In this document: positions 23,579-31,889 of the stretch, piece by piece
Numbering within the stretch: position 1 is the first letter of the stretch
Layout: every line of letters begins with the position of its first letter
Position numbers and translations under genes: made by a program
The notes under the pieces: generated by a model
Database searches by the model: none
What the model saw: only the letters and a program-made list of their open reading frames with translations
Told to the model about the DNA's origin: nothing
From: Colidextribacter sp. OB.20
Lineage (GTDB): Bacteria; Bacillota; Clostridia; Oscillospirales; Oscillospiraceae
Reading direction: 5' to 3'
Length of the DNA: 36,571 nucleotides
Assembly: GCF_009911595.1 (NCBI RefSeq)
Contig: NZ_QWKG01000041.1
Span: 1-36,571, forward strand

Positions 23579-25423
23579 TTATATTACACCTTTTTCCAAT
23601 ATCCACGCGTCAAACAGTCCGTCCTGCTTGTTCACGTCATAGGGTAAATTTCTCGCAATTTCCAGCCGGCAGCCCAGCAAATGGGAGACCTTTTCCAGTA
23701 TACTGTCGTCGATTAACTGCTCCCAGGTCTCGATGGGGAGAAATCCTGCCGCACTTTTCGGCTTATCAATCACAATCACCTTTCCACCTGTCCGTGTGAT
23801 CCGCAGCAACTCCTTCAGCGCATTTTCAACTCCTACGGCATGTTCCAGTGCCTCACAGGTATAGACCATATCAAACGCCTCATCCGGGTAGGGCATCTCT
23901 GTCAGAGTTCCCTGATGAGCTTCCACCCGAATATCCTCCGGCAGATAGGCATTTAACACATTTTCCGAGATATCCACACAGCTGAATTGAATGCTTTGGT
24001 CAGCTGTGTCCTCCAGCAGATTCCGCACATAACGTCCCTTGCCGCACCCTGCATCGCAGACTCTCCCACCGTGGGGAAGCTGTTGGCAGGCTGCCAAGAT
24101 CAACTGGTAACGTCCGTCCTCTTTATCAACGAAGTCGTAGAATTGTCCGGCATGCCGCTCAAACTCCAACTGGCAGCGGGCCGCCAAGGCATCCAGGAAA
24201 TATTTTACCGCCCAGCTGATCTCACTGTTTGTAAAATAGCGGGGATACTCTTTTTCGTTGAAGGCCCGAATTTCTCCTTCCACAGTAGCGTAGCTGCCGT
24301 ACCATCCCCCTGACTGATTTTGAAGAGAGCAGGCATATTGCAGCGCGCGATTTCCCCGCTCCAGCTCGTCCAGCTTGTACCAGACAAGGGCGAGCTGGAA
24401 CAGTCCTGTTGAACAGACCCAGTTGACGCTGCGGCGAGCAGGAACCATTCCGTCTTCCCGCTGAAGCTGCGCAATATTTTCCATCGCACGCCTGGCGAGA
24501 TCTGTTTCCCCCAAATCGCAGAGGGCCTCCAGTACATAGGCTTGAAAATGAGAAAGCAGCCGGAAGCCCATAATCTCATCCATCCGATTTTGGATATAAT
24601 ACGCTTTTACTTTGTCCGCTTTCTGTGTATATTCCGGAATGCTAAATATCGCTGAGGCTTTATATAGGGGAGACAAGCAATACAGATAGATCAGGTCAGA
24701 GGTATCTTCTTTGTTCCACTGGCTTTGATCGGGGGTATGTATACGCCCCTCCTGATCCACGTTGGTCAAAATCCAGTCACATCCGCGTTTGATGTGATCG
24801 TCGGCCTCGGGATACAAGTCACGAATGGCCAAGAGTCCTTTCAAAATCTGTGCGGTATCGAAAACATAGGGGGCCCGGTCGAAGGTATCATACCAGGACC
24901 CATCCGATTTCTGAATGGAGCAGAGCCACCTTGCGTAGGTCAAAGCCAGCTCTCGATAGCCCCAGCGGAGCAGGGACGGGATAAAATAACCCGTGACTTC
25001 GGGGTATGGCTCTGGGGCATCGGTATTGTTGATAATTCCAGCGCCAGGCACGGAGTGCTCCAGCAGCCACCGCTCCGCTTTTTGAAATACTGTGACATAA
25101 TTGATAGTAAGTTTTGCAGAGCCAACAGCCGCACGGTTCATCATTTCAACAAACAAGTCGTATTCCTTGATCCCCGCTTCCTCCAGCTGTTTAGCCAGAA
25201 CAATGGCTATGCGGGTATTCACCGAAATGACGATCCGATAATCCTGACATATTTCTTTCATTTGTTCAAATGAGCGCACAGGGATGCCTTCCACATCCGT
25301 TCCGGCCAGCTGAGGATTATTATCGGCAAAGCAGTATACCTGTTTTGCGCCAAAATACTCCAGCGCTCTTCTCCCAAAGTCGCCGGCGCCAAATAGAATT
25401 ATTTTTTTCTCGCCCACATCCAT
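23579..25423 (-). CDS. Three-domain fusion: Rossmann domain, alpha-toroid domain, class I methyltransferase
   Basis: 614 aa from ATG 25423. Residues 1-95 are a GxG Rossmann-like domain (IILFGAGDFGRRAL at 8-21, FADNN at 32-36). Residues about 105-415 are all-helical with recurring units that end in QW-like motifs: SIQKSDGSW (169-177), QLQREDGM (319-326) and SLQNQSGGW (366-374), as in the alpha/alpha toroids of squalene/prenyl cyclases and some polysaccharide-active enzymes. Residues 440-600 are a SAM methyltransferase with motif I VCDAGCGKGRY (455-465), VDIS (483-486) and a late CEALEHAVG segment. The product is likely cytosolic. I do not know the substrate; the toroid could bind a glycan or lipid-linked intermediate. 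This architecture is unfamiliar to me. Confidence 0.8.
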   Translation of the reverse strand: MDVGEKKIILFGAGDFGRRALEYFGAKQVYCFADNNPQLAGTDVEGIPVRSFEQMKEICQDYRIVISVNTRIAIVLAKQLEEAGIKEYDLFVEMMNRAAVGSAKLTINYVTVFQKAERWLLEHSVPGAGIINNTDAPEPYPEVTGYFIPSLLRWGYRELALTYARWLCSIQKSDGSWYDTFDRAPYVFDTAQILKGLLAIRDLYPEADDHIKRGCDWILTNVDQEGRIHTPDQSQWNKEDTSDLIYLYCLSPLYKASAIFSIPEYTQKADKVKAYYIQNRMDEIMGFRLLSHFQAYVLEALCDLGETDLARRAMENIAQLQREDGMVPARRSVNWVCSTGLFQLALVWYKLDELERGNRALQYACSLQNQSGGWYGSYATVEGEIRAFNEKEYPRYFTNSEISWAVKYFLDALAARCQLEFERHAGQFYDFVDKEDGRYQLILAACQQLPHGGRVCDAGCGKGRYVRNLLEDTADQSIQFSCVDISENVLNAYLPEDIRVEAHQGTLTEMPYPDEAFDMVYTCEALEHAVGVENALKELLRITRTGGKVIVIDKPKSAAGFLPIETWEQLIDDSILEKVSHLLGCRLEIARNLPYDVNKQDGLFDAWILEKGVI

Positions 25424-25444
25424 GCTCCCTTCTTTTCAGATGGC

Positions 25445-27226
25445 CTATGACTCCTCTGTGAGCCAGAGAGGCTGATTACTCTCCGGTTCCGTTTCCCGGA
25501 TTGCTTTATACAGTTCCTTGCTATATTGAAAACGCTTATATTTTCTGATATCCAGGAAGTGCATTCCGCATTTTTTCCGAAGCTCTGCCCGCAGTTCCTC
25601 GTCCTTTAACGGGACAGGAATTTCCTCGCCATCCTGAGACAGGCAGAAAAAGTCTTCACCTAAAGAGTTAATCACATATTTATATCGCTCGGTCTGCACG
25701 CCGCGATAGGCCAGGCCGCGCCTAGGGATGCCCCCTTTTAACATGCTCAGAACGGAGATCGAGTTATAATAGTCTGTATCCTGAAACTGCACTTCGTCCG
25801 ATGTGATGGTTTCAAGGGGGGTCTGTGCGGGGTCTATGATCCATCGGACCAGATTCATAAAGTTTTGATAGGGAAAAAACTGTTGGACATTTATCGCAGG
25901 GATACCTTCGCCCTTTACAAAGCAGTATGCATGAAGCCGGGCCTCACGCCAAAATTCCTGATCCTCCCAGTCGGCGCCATGGTCGCTGAGCACTACTTGA
26001 ACTTTGTCACCCAGGAGCCAATCATAAAGCGTCAGGCACTGATCCAGATATCGCAACGAGGCTTCCCGCGCTAACTCGGCGCTGGATTTTTTCATGTATA
26101 TCAAGCCTATATATCCACGTGCTTGAGTGGGGTAGGAAATGGGAATATGACACTCTGCTGAAAATTGAAAAATGTAAAAGCAGGGGCGCTGCTGTTTTAA
26201 CAGGTGCTGCAGTCCACACCACCAGATTGCCGTGTTCGACGCATATGACCTCTCTGTCTTATAGTTGCTGCTGATTTCCAGGCCGATTTGTACAAAGAAG
26301 CGAAAGTCATAACCCATATCTTCCAGATACTGAAGGAGCGGACTGTTTCCGCGGTCCACAATTTGCTCCATATTGGGATAATCGTCAATGGGCAGCTTGC
26401 CCTGAAACATCGCCCGTAATGTCGCGTTTGTATATGGGGTATGTGTGTAGGTTCTTTGGAAAAAGCAGGCGTTCGTTTCAGCCCGCCTCTTTGTCTCCGG
26501 CATGCTGTCCAAGTCTGAAAAGGACATTGCGTCCGTCCAAAATAAAATAATGTCTCTCTGTTTTCTGGCCTGGAGCTTTTCCTGGATAAGCTCCAGCAAG
26601 CGCTGAACCCCTTTCCATATCCGGATCAAAACGGGACATGCCCCGTCAGCGCCTCCGTTCTCCTCATAAAGCTGGGAGATCAGTACAAAGCATTTCTGCT
26701 CCAGCGCCGCCTGCAGCAGCTCACGCAGGGTTTCTTCACACTTCCGGTTCCTGTAATTCCAGTAGAAATGGTTTAACACCAAGGGGGTATCCGGCCCACA
26801 CATATAGAAAGGGCCCCGCAGGGTCAGCCCCCGCTCTTCCAATACAGCATAGAGATCAACAACCGGAACAGGACTGTTGGCCAGTTCCTCTCTGATCTCA
26901 TCGCGATAGAAGTAATTCGATATGATAATACAGTCAAGCGCCATAGTCTGAATGTCCGAAGCCGGATACAGCGGATAACCGCAAAAACGGGCTTCTATTG
27001 CTCCCCGGTCATAGATTCCCACAATATTCTTGTCAGAGAGGCGCAACGCTTCCAGCAGCTTCTTTGTATGATTACCAGCTCCTCGTATCCCCACACGGGC
27101 ACCGTCCGGTATTTGGTCAAAAACATCCTGCATCGTCTGCATGACCTGCTTGACAAACTCCTGACATAGCTCCTCCGTCCCCAGAGAATTGTGCAGCTCC
27201 TGATAATATCTCTCAATCTCCTCCAT
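25445..27226 (-). CDS. Rossmann domain fused to a soluble sulfatase/LTA-synthase-like enzyme
   Basis: 593 aa from ATG 27226 (ATTGGAGGTTC upstream). Residues about 42-130 hold the locus-typical GxG domain (VGIRGAGNHTKKLL at 45-58). From residue 224 an alkaline-phosphatase-superfamily fold follows: ILFWTDAMS (metal Asp232), a Thr-rich stretch YTHTPYTNATLRAMF (260-274) where the nucleophilic Thr of LTA synthases lies, ECH (358-360) and SDHGAD (414-419), the classic metal-binding motif. There is no Cys-x-Pro-x-Arg, so a formylglycine sulfatase is unlikely; LtaS or phosphoethanolamine-transferase-like phosphotransfer fits better. It lacks the five membrane helices of LtaS, so it should act in the cytosol, perhaps moving a phosphopolyol. 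Confidence 0.78.
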   Translation of the reverse strand: MEEIERYYQELHNSLGTEELCQEFVKQVMQTMQDVFDQIPDGARVGIRGAGNHTKKLLEALRLSDKNIVGIYDRGAIEARFCGYPLYPASDIQTMALDCIIISNYFYRDEIREELANSPVPVVDLYAVLEERGLTLRGPFYMCGPDTPLVLNHFYWNYRNRKCEETLRELLQAALEQKCFVLISQLYEENGGADGACPVLIRIWKGVQRLLELIQEKLQARKQRDIILFWTDAMSFSDLDSMPETKRRAETNACFFQRTYTHTPYTNATLRAMFQGKLPIDDYPNMEQIVDRGNSPLLQYLEDMGYDFRFFVQIGLEISSNYKTERSYASNTAIWWCGLQHLLKQQRPCFYIFQFSAECHIPISYPTQARGYIGLIYMKKSSAELAREASLRYLDQCLTLYDWLLGDKVQVVLSDHGADWEDQEFWREARLHAYCFVKGEGIPAINVQQFFPYQNFMNLVRWIIDPAQTPLETITSDEVQFQDTDYYNSISVLSMLKGGIPRRGLAYRGVQTERYKYVINSLGEDFFCLSQDGEEIPVPLKDEELRAELRKKCGMHFLDIRKYKRFQYSKELYKAIRETEPESNQPLWLTEES

Positions 27227-27240
27227 GAAAGAACCTCCAA

Positions 27241-28365
27241 TCAGCGCAAAGTGCTCGTTTGGGCCGTTTTAAGCAGATGAAAAATAGAAAACCTGGTAAT
27301 CCCCAACTCTTGAAACTGCTCTATAATTTCCGCAACATAGTGGTATCCGGCGGCAACGGTGATATTATAAATATTCTGCATTTCCTTTGTTTGCTCCGCA
27401 GATATGACCTGTATACCCTCAATTACCTGACCGCTCATCCGATTGTCTGCGAAGTATGCCACTCTCTCTGCTCCCAATGTGCGCAGCGCCCGCTGGCCCT
27501 GAACACCGGCGCCAAAGATAATAAATTTTTGAGAAGGATCAAAGGAATTGCGGCTTAAAATGTATTCCTCCGAGTGAAACTCCAGCCCTCTCTCCTGAGC
27601 GATCCTTTCAATCCGCAGGCTGCTGTCTGGTTTGTTCAGCAGAATCCCTGTGCAGAACACAATGAAGTCATGATTATTCAGCCGCCTTGAGATAGGCTCC
27701 AGATACCCCGTTTTCAGCGCCGCTACTTTCTCCATAATCTCTCTTTCACGGCCGGCAGTCAGGTTTCCGTCGTGAAAGCGATATGAATACATAATCTCCG
27801 GGACCCTCTCTACCGGATACTGAAAGCCAATCCTCAACCAATAATCATAGTCTTCCACTAAAAACTGATCCGGATCATATCCGCCTATCGCGTCTGCCAC
27901 GCTTTTCCGATACATGAAGCACGCACCTACACAGTCGTTCAAAAACAGGTTGTGGTCATTTCCCCGATTATCAGATATGACTTTTCCCATGTGATCAATG
28001 TACTGCATGTCGCAGTACACCAAGCCACACTGCTCATGGCTGTCCAGGTATTCTGCCATTGTCTCGATTGCCTGTTCATGATATAGATTGTCGTCTGAGG
28101 TCCAGGTCAGATATTCCCCTGTTCCCTCCCCAAAACCGATATTCAGCGATTTGGGCAGCCTTTGGTTGACCTCATTTAAAATGACCCTGATTCGTCTGTC
28201 TCTCTGCGCATACCCCTCTGCAATCTGCAGGGAGCCGTCAGAAGAGCAGTCATCCACCACAATCAGCTCCCAATTTTGATAAGTCTGCATGATTACACTC
28301 TCAATCGACGCAGACAAGTACCTGCTTCCGTTGTAAACCGGCAAAACGATTGTAATCTTTTTCAT
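27241..28365 (-). CDS. GT2 glycosyltransferase with C-terminal Rossmann domain
   Basis: 374 aa from ATG 28365 (MKKITIVLPVYNGSRYL); an upstream TTG would add six residues, but GGAGGCAGGCGAG favours the ATG. The family 2 GT-A fold is clear: VLPVYNGS at 7-14, ELIVVDDCSSDGS at 33-45, the TSDDN metal motif at 89-93 and EDYDYWLRIG at 171-180. Residues 279-365 are the shared GxG domain (IIFGAGVQGQRAL at 282-294, YFADNR at 304-309), here at the C-terminus. It transfers a sugar from a nucleotide donor to the growing glycan. Its stop is 14 bases before the LTA-synthase-like gene. Confidence 0.9.
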   Translation of the reverse strand: MKKITIVLPVYNGSRYLSASIESVIMQTYQNWELIVVDDCSSDGSLQIAEGYAQRDRRIRVILNEVNQRLPKSLNIGFGEGTGEYLTWTSDDNLYHEQAIETMAEYLDSHEQCGLVYCDMQYIDHMGKVISDNRGNDHNLFLNDCVGACFMYRKSVADAIGGYDPDQFLVEDYDYWLRIGFQYPVERVPEIMYSYRFHDGNLTAGREREIMEKVAALKTGYLEPISRRLNNHDFIVFCTGILLNKPDSSLRIERIAQERGLEFHSEEYILSRNSFDPSQKFIIFGAGVQGQRALRTLGAERVAYFADNRMSGQVIEGIQVISAEQTKEMQNIYNITVAAGYHYVAEIIEQFQELGITRFSIFHLLKTAQTSTLR

Positions 28366-28391
28366 TTTCTCGCCTGCCTCCAACTCCGATT

Positions 28392-29510
28392 TTAGTCCTC
28401 TAATGTTTTCCGAAATGTCTCAAAACACTGTCTGGTCTTCAGCCGCTCCGCCGCCGCATTTTCCTCCAGCCAGCTCCCGCTGTAATGATGGATAGAAAAT
28501 GTGTTTTTGGTCAGGTTGGTTTTCCCGCTTATATAGTCAAATGGAAGGAAAAAGTCTGAGGAATAGACTGTCATCATCCCGCCCGCAATTTCCTGTGTTG
28601 TTCCGTCCAGTCGCAGCCCCATGGACAGTAGCGGAATCGTTTCATAATATCCACAGGCTGTCTGGTTGAACGCCCCATCCTCGCGAAGGAAAGAGAAACT
28701 GCTTCTGAAATCCAGCATTGCTTTAATGACCGGATTTCCAGCTTGTGCCCCAGCTCCGCCTCCGGAAGCTATCGTTCCCCATTTTTCTATACTGCAAAAT
28801 GCCGGCTGATACAGCAGTTCGTCCAAATTCCGAAGCAGTTCTACATCTGTATCCAGATAAATGCCGCCGTGCTGATATAAAATATCCAGCCGCGCAAAAT
28901 CGGAGACAAACCCCCACTTTTTATGGGCGTACGCCTGCTCCATATAGGGGGTTTTATGTATGTCATAGCTGCTCTCGTCCCAGCGGACGATCTCGTAGTC
29001 CGGACAAAAACGCTTCCAGGAGTCCATACATTTTTGCAGCTCTGTCGGAATGGAATTCTCACCAAACCAGCAGTAGTGGATTTTCTTTGGGATTAGCTGC
29101 GTTTGGCTGCTTTTGATAACTCCACCGCTCTTGGGAGCATGGGCGATATCCAGCAGCATGATTGGTAAGAAATAAACCTCCGCGTTGCAGGTTCCCGGTA
29201 TTTGCTCCAGAGCCTGAGCGACAGGCTCAAAAGCACTTACGGTTACAAGTAAAATATACTGGCCACACTTCTCGTCTAACGTGGACAGGGCACAGATTGG
29301 GATCTCTCTGTTCCCCATCCGCACGGTTTGTCCCTGCTTGCAGGAGTCCGCATCCACATAGCAGATCACCCTATCCTCCAACTGATATTGAGTAATCCAA
29401 TAAGGTGCGGCAACTTGACCAATGACGCCTGCACCGTACAGGATGACCTGTTTCCCTGTTTCCATCACGCGCTGGAAAAAATCCTCAAAGGACCCCTTTT
29501 TCCGCCTCAT
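28392..29510 (-). CDS. Rossmann domain fused to GT32-like (capsular polysaccharide) glycosyltransferase
   Basis: 372 aa. ATG 29510 (MRRKKGSFEDFF) overlaps the preceding stop as ATGA and has GGGGTG just upstream; an ATG four codons earlier lacks a ribosome site. Residues 15-115 contain the locus-typical domain (VILYGAGVIGQVA at 22-34, CYVDAD at 50-55). The catalytic part begins at IPKKIHYCWFGENSIP (about 140-155) and contains the GT32/Gly_transf_sug signature: FVSDFARLDILYQHGGIYLD, with the DxD motif YLDTDVE at 218-224. Such enzymes add mannose, galactose or related sugars to surface or protein-linked glycans. Confidence 0.88.
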   Translation of the reverse strand: MRRKKGSFEDFFQRVMETGKQVILYGAGVIGQVAAPYWITQYQLEDRVICYVDADSCKQGQTVRMGNREIPICALSTLDEKCGQYILLVTVSAFEPVAQALEQIPGTCNAEVYFLPIMLLDIAHAPKSGGVIKSSQTQLIPKKIHYCWFGENSIPTELQKCMDSWKRFCPDYEIVRWDESSYDIHKTPYMEQAYAHKKWGFVSDFARLDILYQHGGIYLDTDVELLRNLDELLYQPAFCSIEKWGTIASGGGAGAQAGNPVIKAMLDFRSSFSFLREDGAFNQTACGYYETIPLLSMGLRLDGTTQEIAGGMMTVYSSDFFLPFDYISGKTNLTKNTFSIHHYSGSWLEENAAAERLKTRQCFETFRKTLED

Positions 29511-30514
29511 ATTGCACCCCATCGGATTACGATTTTACTGTATATCTCCTGTTTTTCCCGCATGATGTCCAGGCCTTTTACAAGCTCCGGGCCCGCAAGC
29601 AGATGGGAGACGACTGTCCCTATCCGCAATTTCCCCTTAAACATTGCCTCCAGTGCCCCCTCCCAGTCGCTCTCCGCACATCCGTAGGAGGAGTTCCAGG
29701 TCCCGGTCAAGGTAAGCTGTTTACGGAGAATGCGCCAGTATGTATCCTGCGAAAGAGTCCGTGGGCCATCCGGATTGCCCATCAGCACCAGCTTTCCGCC
29801 AGGGGTGGTCAGATTAATGCTTTCCGTCAAGGCTGCCTCCGACCCGACCACCTCGATGACTCGGTCAAACCGCTCCCCGGCGCTCTCTGTCACATATGCT
29901 AGACCGCAACTCTCTGCAAGGCTCCGCTTAGCTTCGCTCCTGCCCTTTATGACCACCTGTTCCGCGCCCAACAGCTTCGCCCACTGACCTGCCAGCAGGC
30001 CGATGGCCCCCGTTCCAACAACACATATGCTGTTTCCAGACTGGATTTCCGCCCGCTTTACCGCGTGCAGTGCCACCGCCGCCGGCTCCAGCAACGCCCC
30101 CTGGATATCGCTTACCGTATCCGGCAGTTCCAACAGATTCCACACCGGCACTGCCGCATATTCCGCAAAACCGCCGTCCCGGCGGGAGCCTAAATAGTCG
30201 TAATGCTCACAGGTCTCATACTGCCCTTTCTGACAGGAGGGGCATTGCTGGCAGGGAATCAGAGGATACACTCCTACCCGTTTTCCAATCCAGCCGCTGT
30301 CCGCTTCATCATGTACAGCCTCCACTCGACCGCAGAACTCGTGACCTGGGATAGTCGGAAAATGGTAGGTTCCTTTTTCAAATATCCTGGGGATATCCGA
30401 GCTGCAAATTCCGGCAGCCAGCACTCGCACCAAAGACCAGCCGGGCTGAAGCTCCGGCACAGGCCACTCCTCATACCGCAGATCACCGATTCCATGCAGC
30501 ACATACGCTTTCAA
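29507..30514 (-). CDS. Zinc-dependent medium-chain dehydrogenase, TarJ/polyol-phosphate dehydrogenase-like
   Basis: 335 aa from a TTG start at 30514 that overlaps the stop of the cytidylyltransferase gene (TTGA), with GGGAAAG upstream. MDR-family features: catalytic zinc ligands in AGICSSD and GHEFCG, structural zinc Cys cluster CQQCPSCQKGQYETC (near 88-102), and the NAD(P) motif VVGTGAIGLLAG. It is directly coupled to an IspD/TarI-like gene, the arrangement of TarI-TarJ, where the dehydrogenase reduces ribulose 5-phosphate to ribitol 5-phosphate before CTP activation. With an epimerase in the same overlap group, xylulose 5-phosphate reduction to another pentitol phosphate is an alternative. 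Confidence 0.88.
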   Translation of the reverse strand: MKAYVLHGIGDLRYEEWPVPELQPGWSLVRVLAAGICSSDIPRIFEKGTYHFPTIPGHEFCGRVEAVHDEADSGWIGKRVGVYPLIPCQQCPSCQKGQYETCEHYDYLGSRRDGGFAEYAAVPVWNLLELPDTVSDIQGALLEPAAVALHAVKRAEIQSGNSICVVGTGAIGLLAGQWAKLLGAEQVVIKGRSEAKRSLAESCGLAYVTESAGERFDRVIEVVGSEAALTESINLTTPGGKLVLMGNPDGPRTLSQDTYWRILRKQLTLTGTWNSSYGCAESDWEGALEAMFKGKLRIGTVVSHLLAGPELVKGLDIMREKQEIYSKIVIRWGAI

Positions 30515-31224
30515 GCTTTCTTCCCTCTTTCCCGCAGGAGCTCTTCACAGGTCCTCAGATCCTCAGCATAGGTAATTTTTATATTGCTCTGTTCGCCTGA
30601 AATTATCTTAACATTCCACCCGACACTATAAGGCAGCTGGCAGCTGCCGCTCATAGAGCTCAAAACGGGCTCTGGCGTGTCCCGGTACAGCGCCAGATAA
30701 GGCCAGTACCGAAAGGCCTCCGGGGCCTGTCCCGCAAACAAAGTGGAGCGATCCAGCAGTCCGTCCACCCAATGGCCGTTCCGACTGGTGTAGGCAGTAT
30801 CAGTAATGGGCAGCGCAGGCATTACAGCATGGGCCTCTTTAAGCTCCTCAATCAGGCAAGTCAGCAATGTTACGCTGGTCAGGGGCCGCACAGCATCCTG
30901 GATAATCACACCAGATAGCTCGTCGCTGCCCATAAATTCTTCCGCTGCCAGCAGCCCGCTCCGGATGGACAGCTGACGGTCTTTTCCCGCGGGCGCTATA
31001 GCCAGCAGCTTAGTCAGCGAGAAATCCTCTTTCCATTGGAGGATTCCCCTTTTCCATACAAGGGCGGCCGTTACCACTACACCCTCCACAGCCTCACAGC
31101 ACTGAAGCTGCTCCAGCACGTGGACAATAACTGGCTTCCCCGCCAGTTCCATATACTGCTTGGGGACGTCCAGCCCCATCCTGGCCCCTGTGCCCCCGGA
31201 GAGCACTACCGCGATGTTCTTCAA
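30511..31224 (-). CDS. IspD/TarI-like cytidylyltransferase (pentitol-phosphate type)
   Basis: 237 aa from TTG 31224, which overlaps the epimerase stop (TTGA). The CTP-binding Gly-rich loop LSGGTGARMGLDVPKQYMEL starts at residue 8, IIQDAVRPLTS is the conserved metal/substrate loop, and TDTAYTSRNGHWVDGLLDRS and a QAPEAFRY segment match the IspD/TarI family. A housekeeping IspD (MEP pathway) is possible, but coupling to a TarJ-like dehydrogenase within a glycan cluster favours pentitol 5-phosphate activation to CDP-ribitol or a relative. The non-ATG start limits its translation and ties it to the upstream gene. Confidence 0.87.
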   Translation of the reverse strand: MKNIAVVLSGGTGARMGLDVPKQYMELAGKPVIVHVLEQLQCCEAVEGVVVTAALVWKRGILQWKEDFSLTKLLAIAPAGKDRQLSIRSGLLAAEEFMGSDELSGVIIQDAVRPLTSVTLLTCLIEELKEAHAVMPALPITDTAYTSRNGHWVDGLLDRSTLFAGQAPEAFRYWPYLALYRDTPEPVLSSMSGSCQLPYSVGWNVKIISGEQSNIKITYAEDLRTCEELLRERGKKA

Positions 31225-31883
31225 AATCTCAGCTCCCGGATATTTTGCAGCGTCTCCTTATAGGACTTTTCCTTTCCAAACAACAGCGTTGTCCCAAGCA
31301 CAAAGCCTTGAACTCCTTTCGGCGCATACTCCAGAATCTTGTCCGCGCTGCAAGCCCCATCCCAGTAAATTTCAAACTCCATGTCCTCTTTTAAAGACAG
31401 CAGTTTGGTAATTTTTTTGCCCACGTAGGGCAGGTACATCTGCCCGGCGTTGCCCGGATTTACCGACATCACCAGCACCTTTCGCACAATGCGCAGCATC
31501 TCTAAGACTGTCTCCACAGAGGTTCCCGGATTGATCGCGATCCCCGGAATCATCCCCGAATCAATAATGCTTTGCAATGTCGTAGATGGGTGATACTCTG
31601 CCTCCGGATGGATGTAGACGGTATCTCCGGGGCGCAAGTTATTCAAAAATAATATAATATTATTGTTTGGATGCTCAATCATCAAATGTACATCCAACGG
31701 CTTAGATGTAGCTCCTGCGATATACCGCATGTCATTCAGAGACATAGCGTAGTTGGGCACATACCGCCCGTCCATAATGTCAACATGAAACGAGTCGATG
31801 CCGCCCTCCTCCAGGTCCTGGACTTCCTTTTCCAGATTTCCGTAATTGGCGCACATCATAGACGCCATCAGTTCAAATTGCAT
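31221..31883 (-). CDS. Ribulose-phosphate 3-epimerase-like protein
   Basis: 220 aa TIM barrel from ATG 31883. Catalytic landmarks of RPE are present: SMMCAN near residue 8, FHVDIMDGRYVPN (metal His/Asp) near 32, DVHLMIEHP near 63, and VNPGNAGQ near 140. The last motif, normally VDGGI, reads WDGACS, which keeps the catalytic Asp but changes the phosphate-side residues. It interconverts ribulose 5-phosphate and xylulose 5-phosphate or a related sugar phosphate. As first member of a three-gene overlapping group (epimerase, cytidylyltransferase, dehydrogenase), it probably feeds the CDP-polyol branch rather than the pentose phosphate pathway. Confidence 0.87.
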   Translation of the reverse strand: MQFELMASMMCANYGNLEKEVQDLEEGGIDSFHVDIMDGRYVPNYAMSLNDMRYIAGATSKPLDVHLMIEHPNNNIILFLNNLRPGDTVYIHPEAEYHPSTTLQSIIDSGMIPGIAINPGTSVETVLEMLRIVRKVLVMSVNPGNAGQMYLPYVGKKITKLLSLKEDMEFEIYWDGACSADKILEYAPKGVQGFVLGTTLLFGKEKSYKETLQNIRELRF

Positions 31884-31889
31884 TGTGAC

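Noticed and set aside
25445-27226. Genuine sulfatase that would reverse the sulfation module
   Set aside because: The formylglycine motif CxPxR is absent and the nucleophile region is Thr-rich, as in LtaS-type phosphotransferases.
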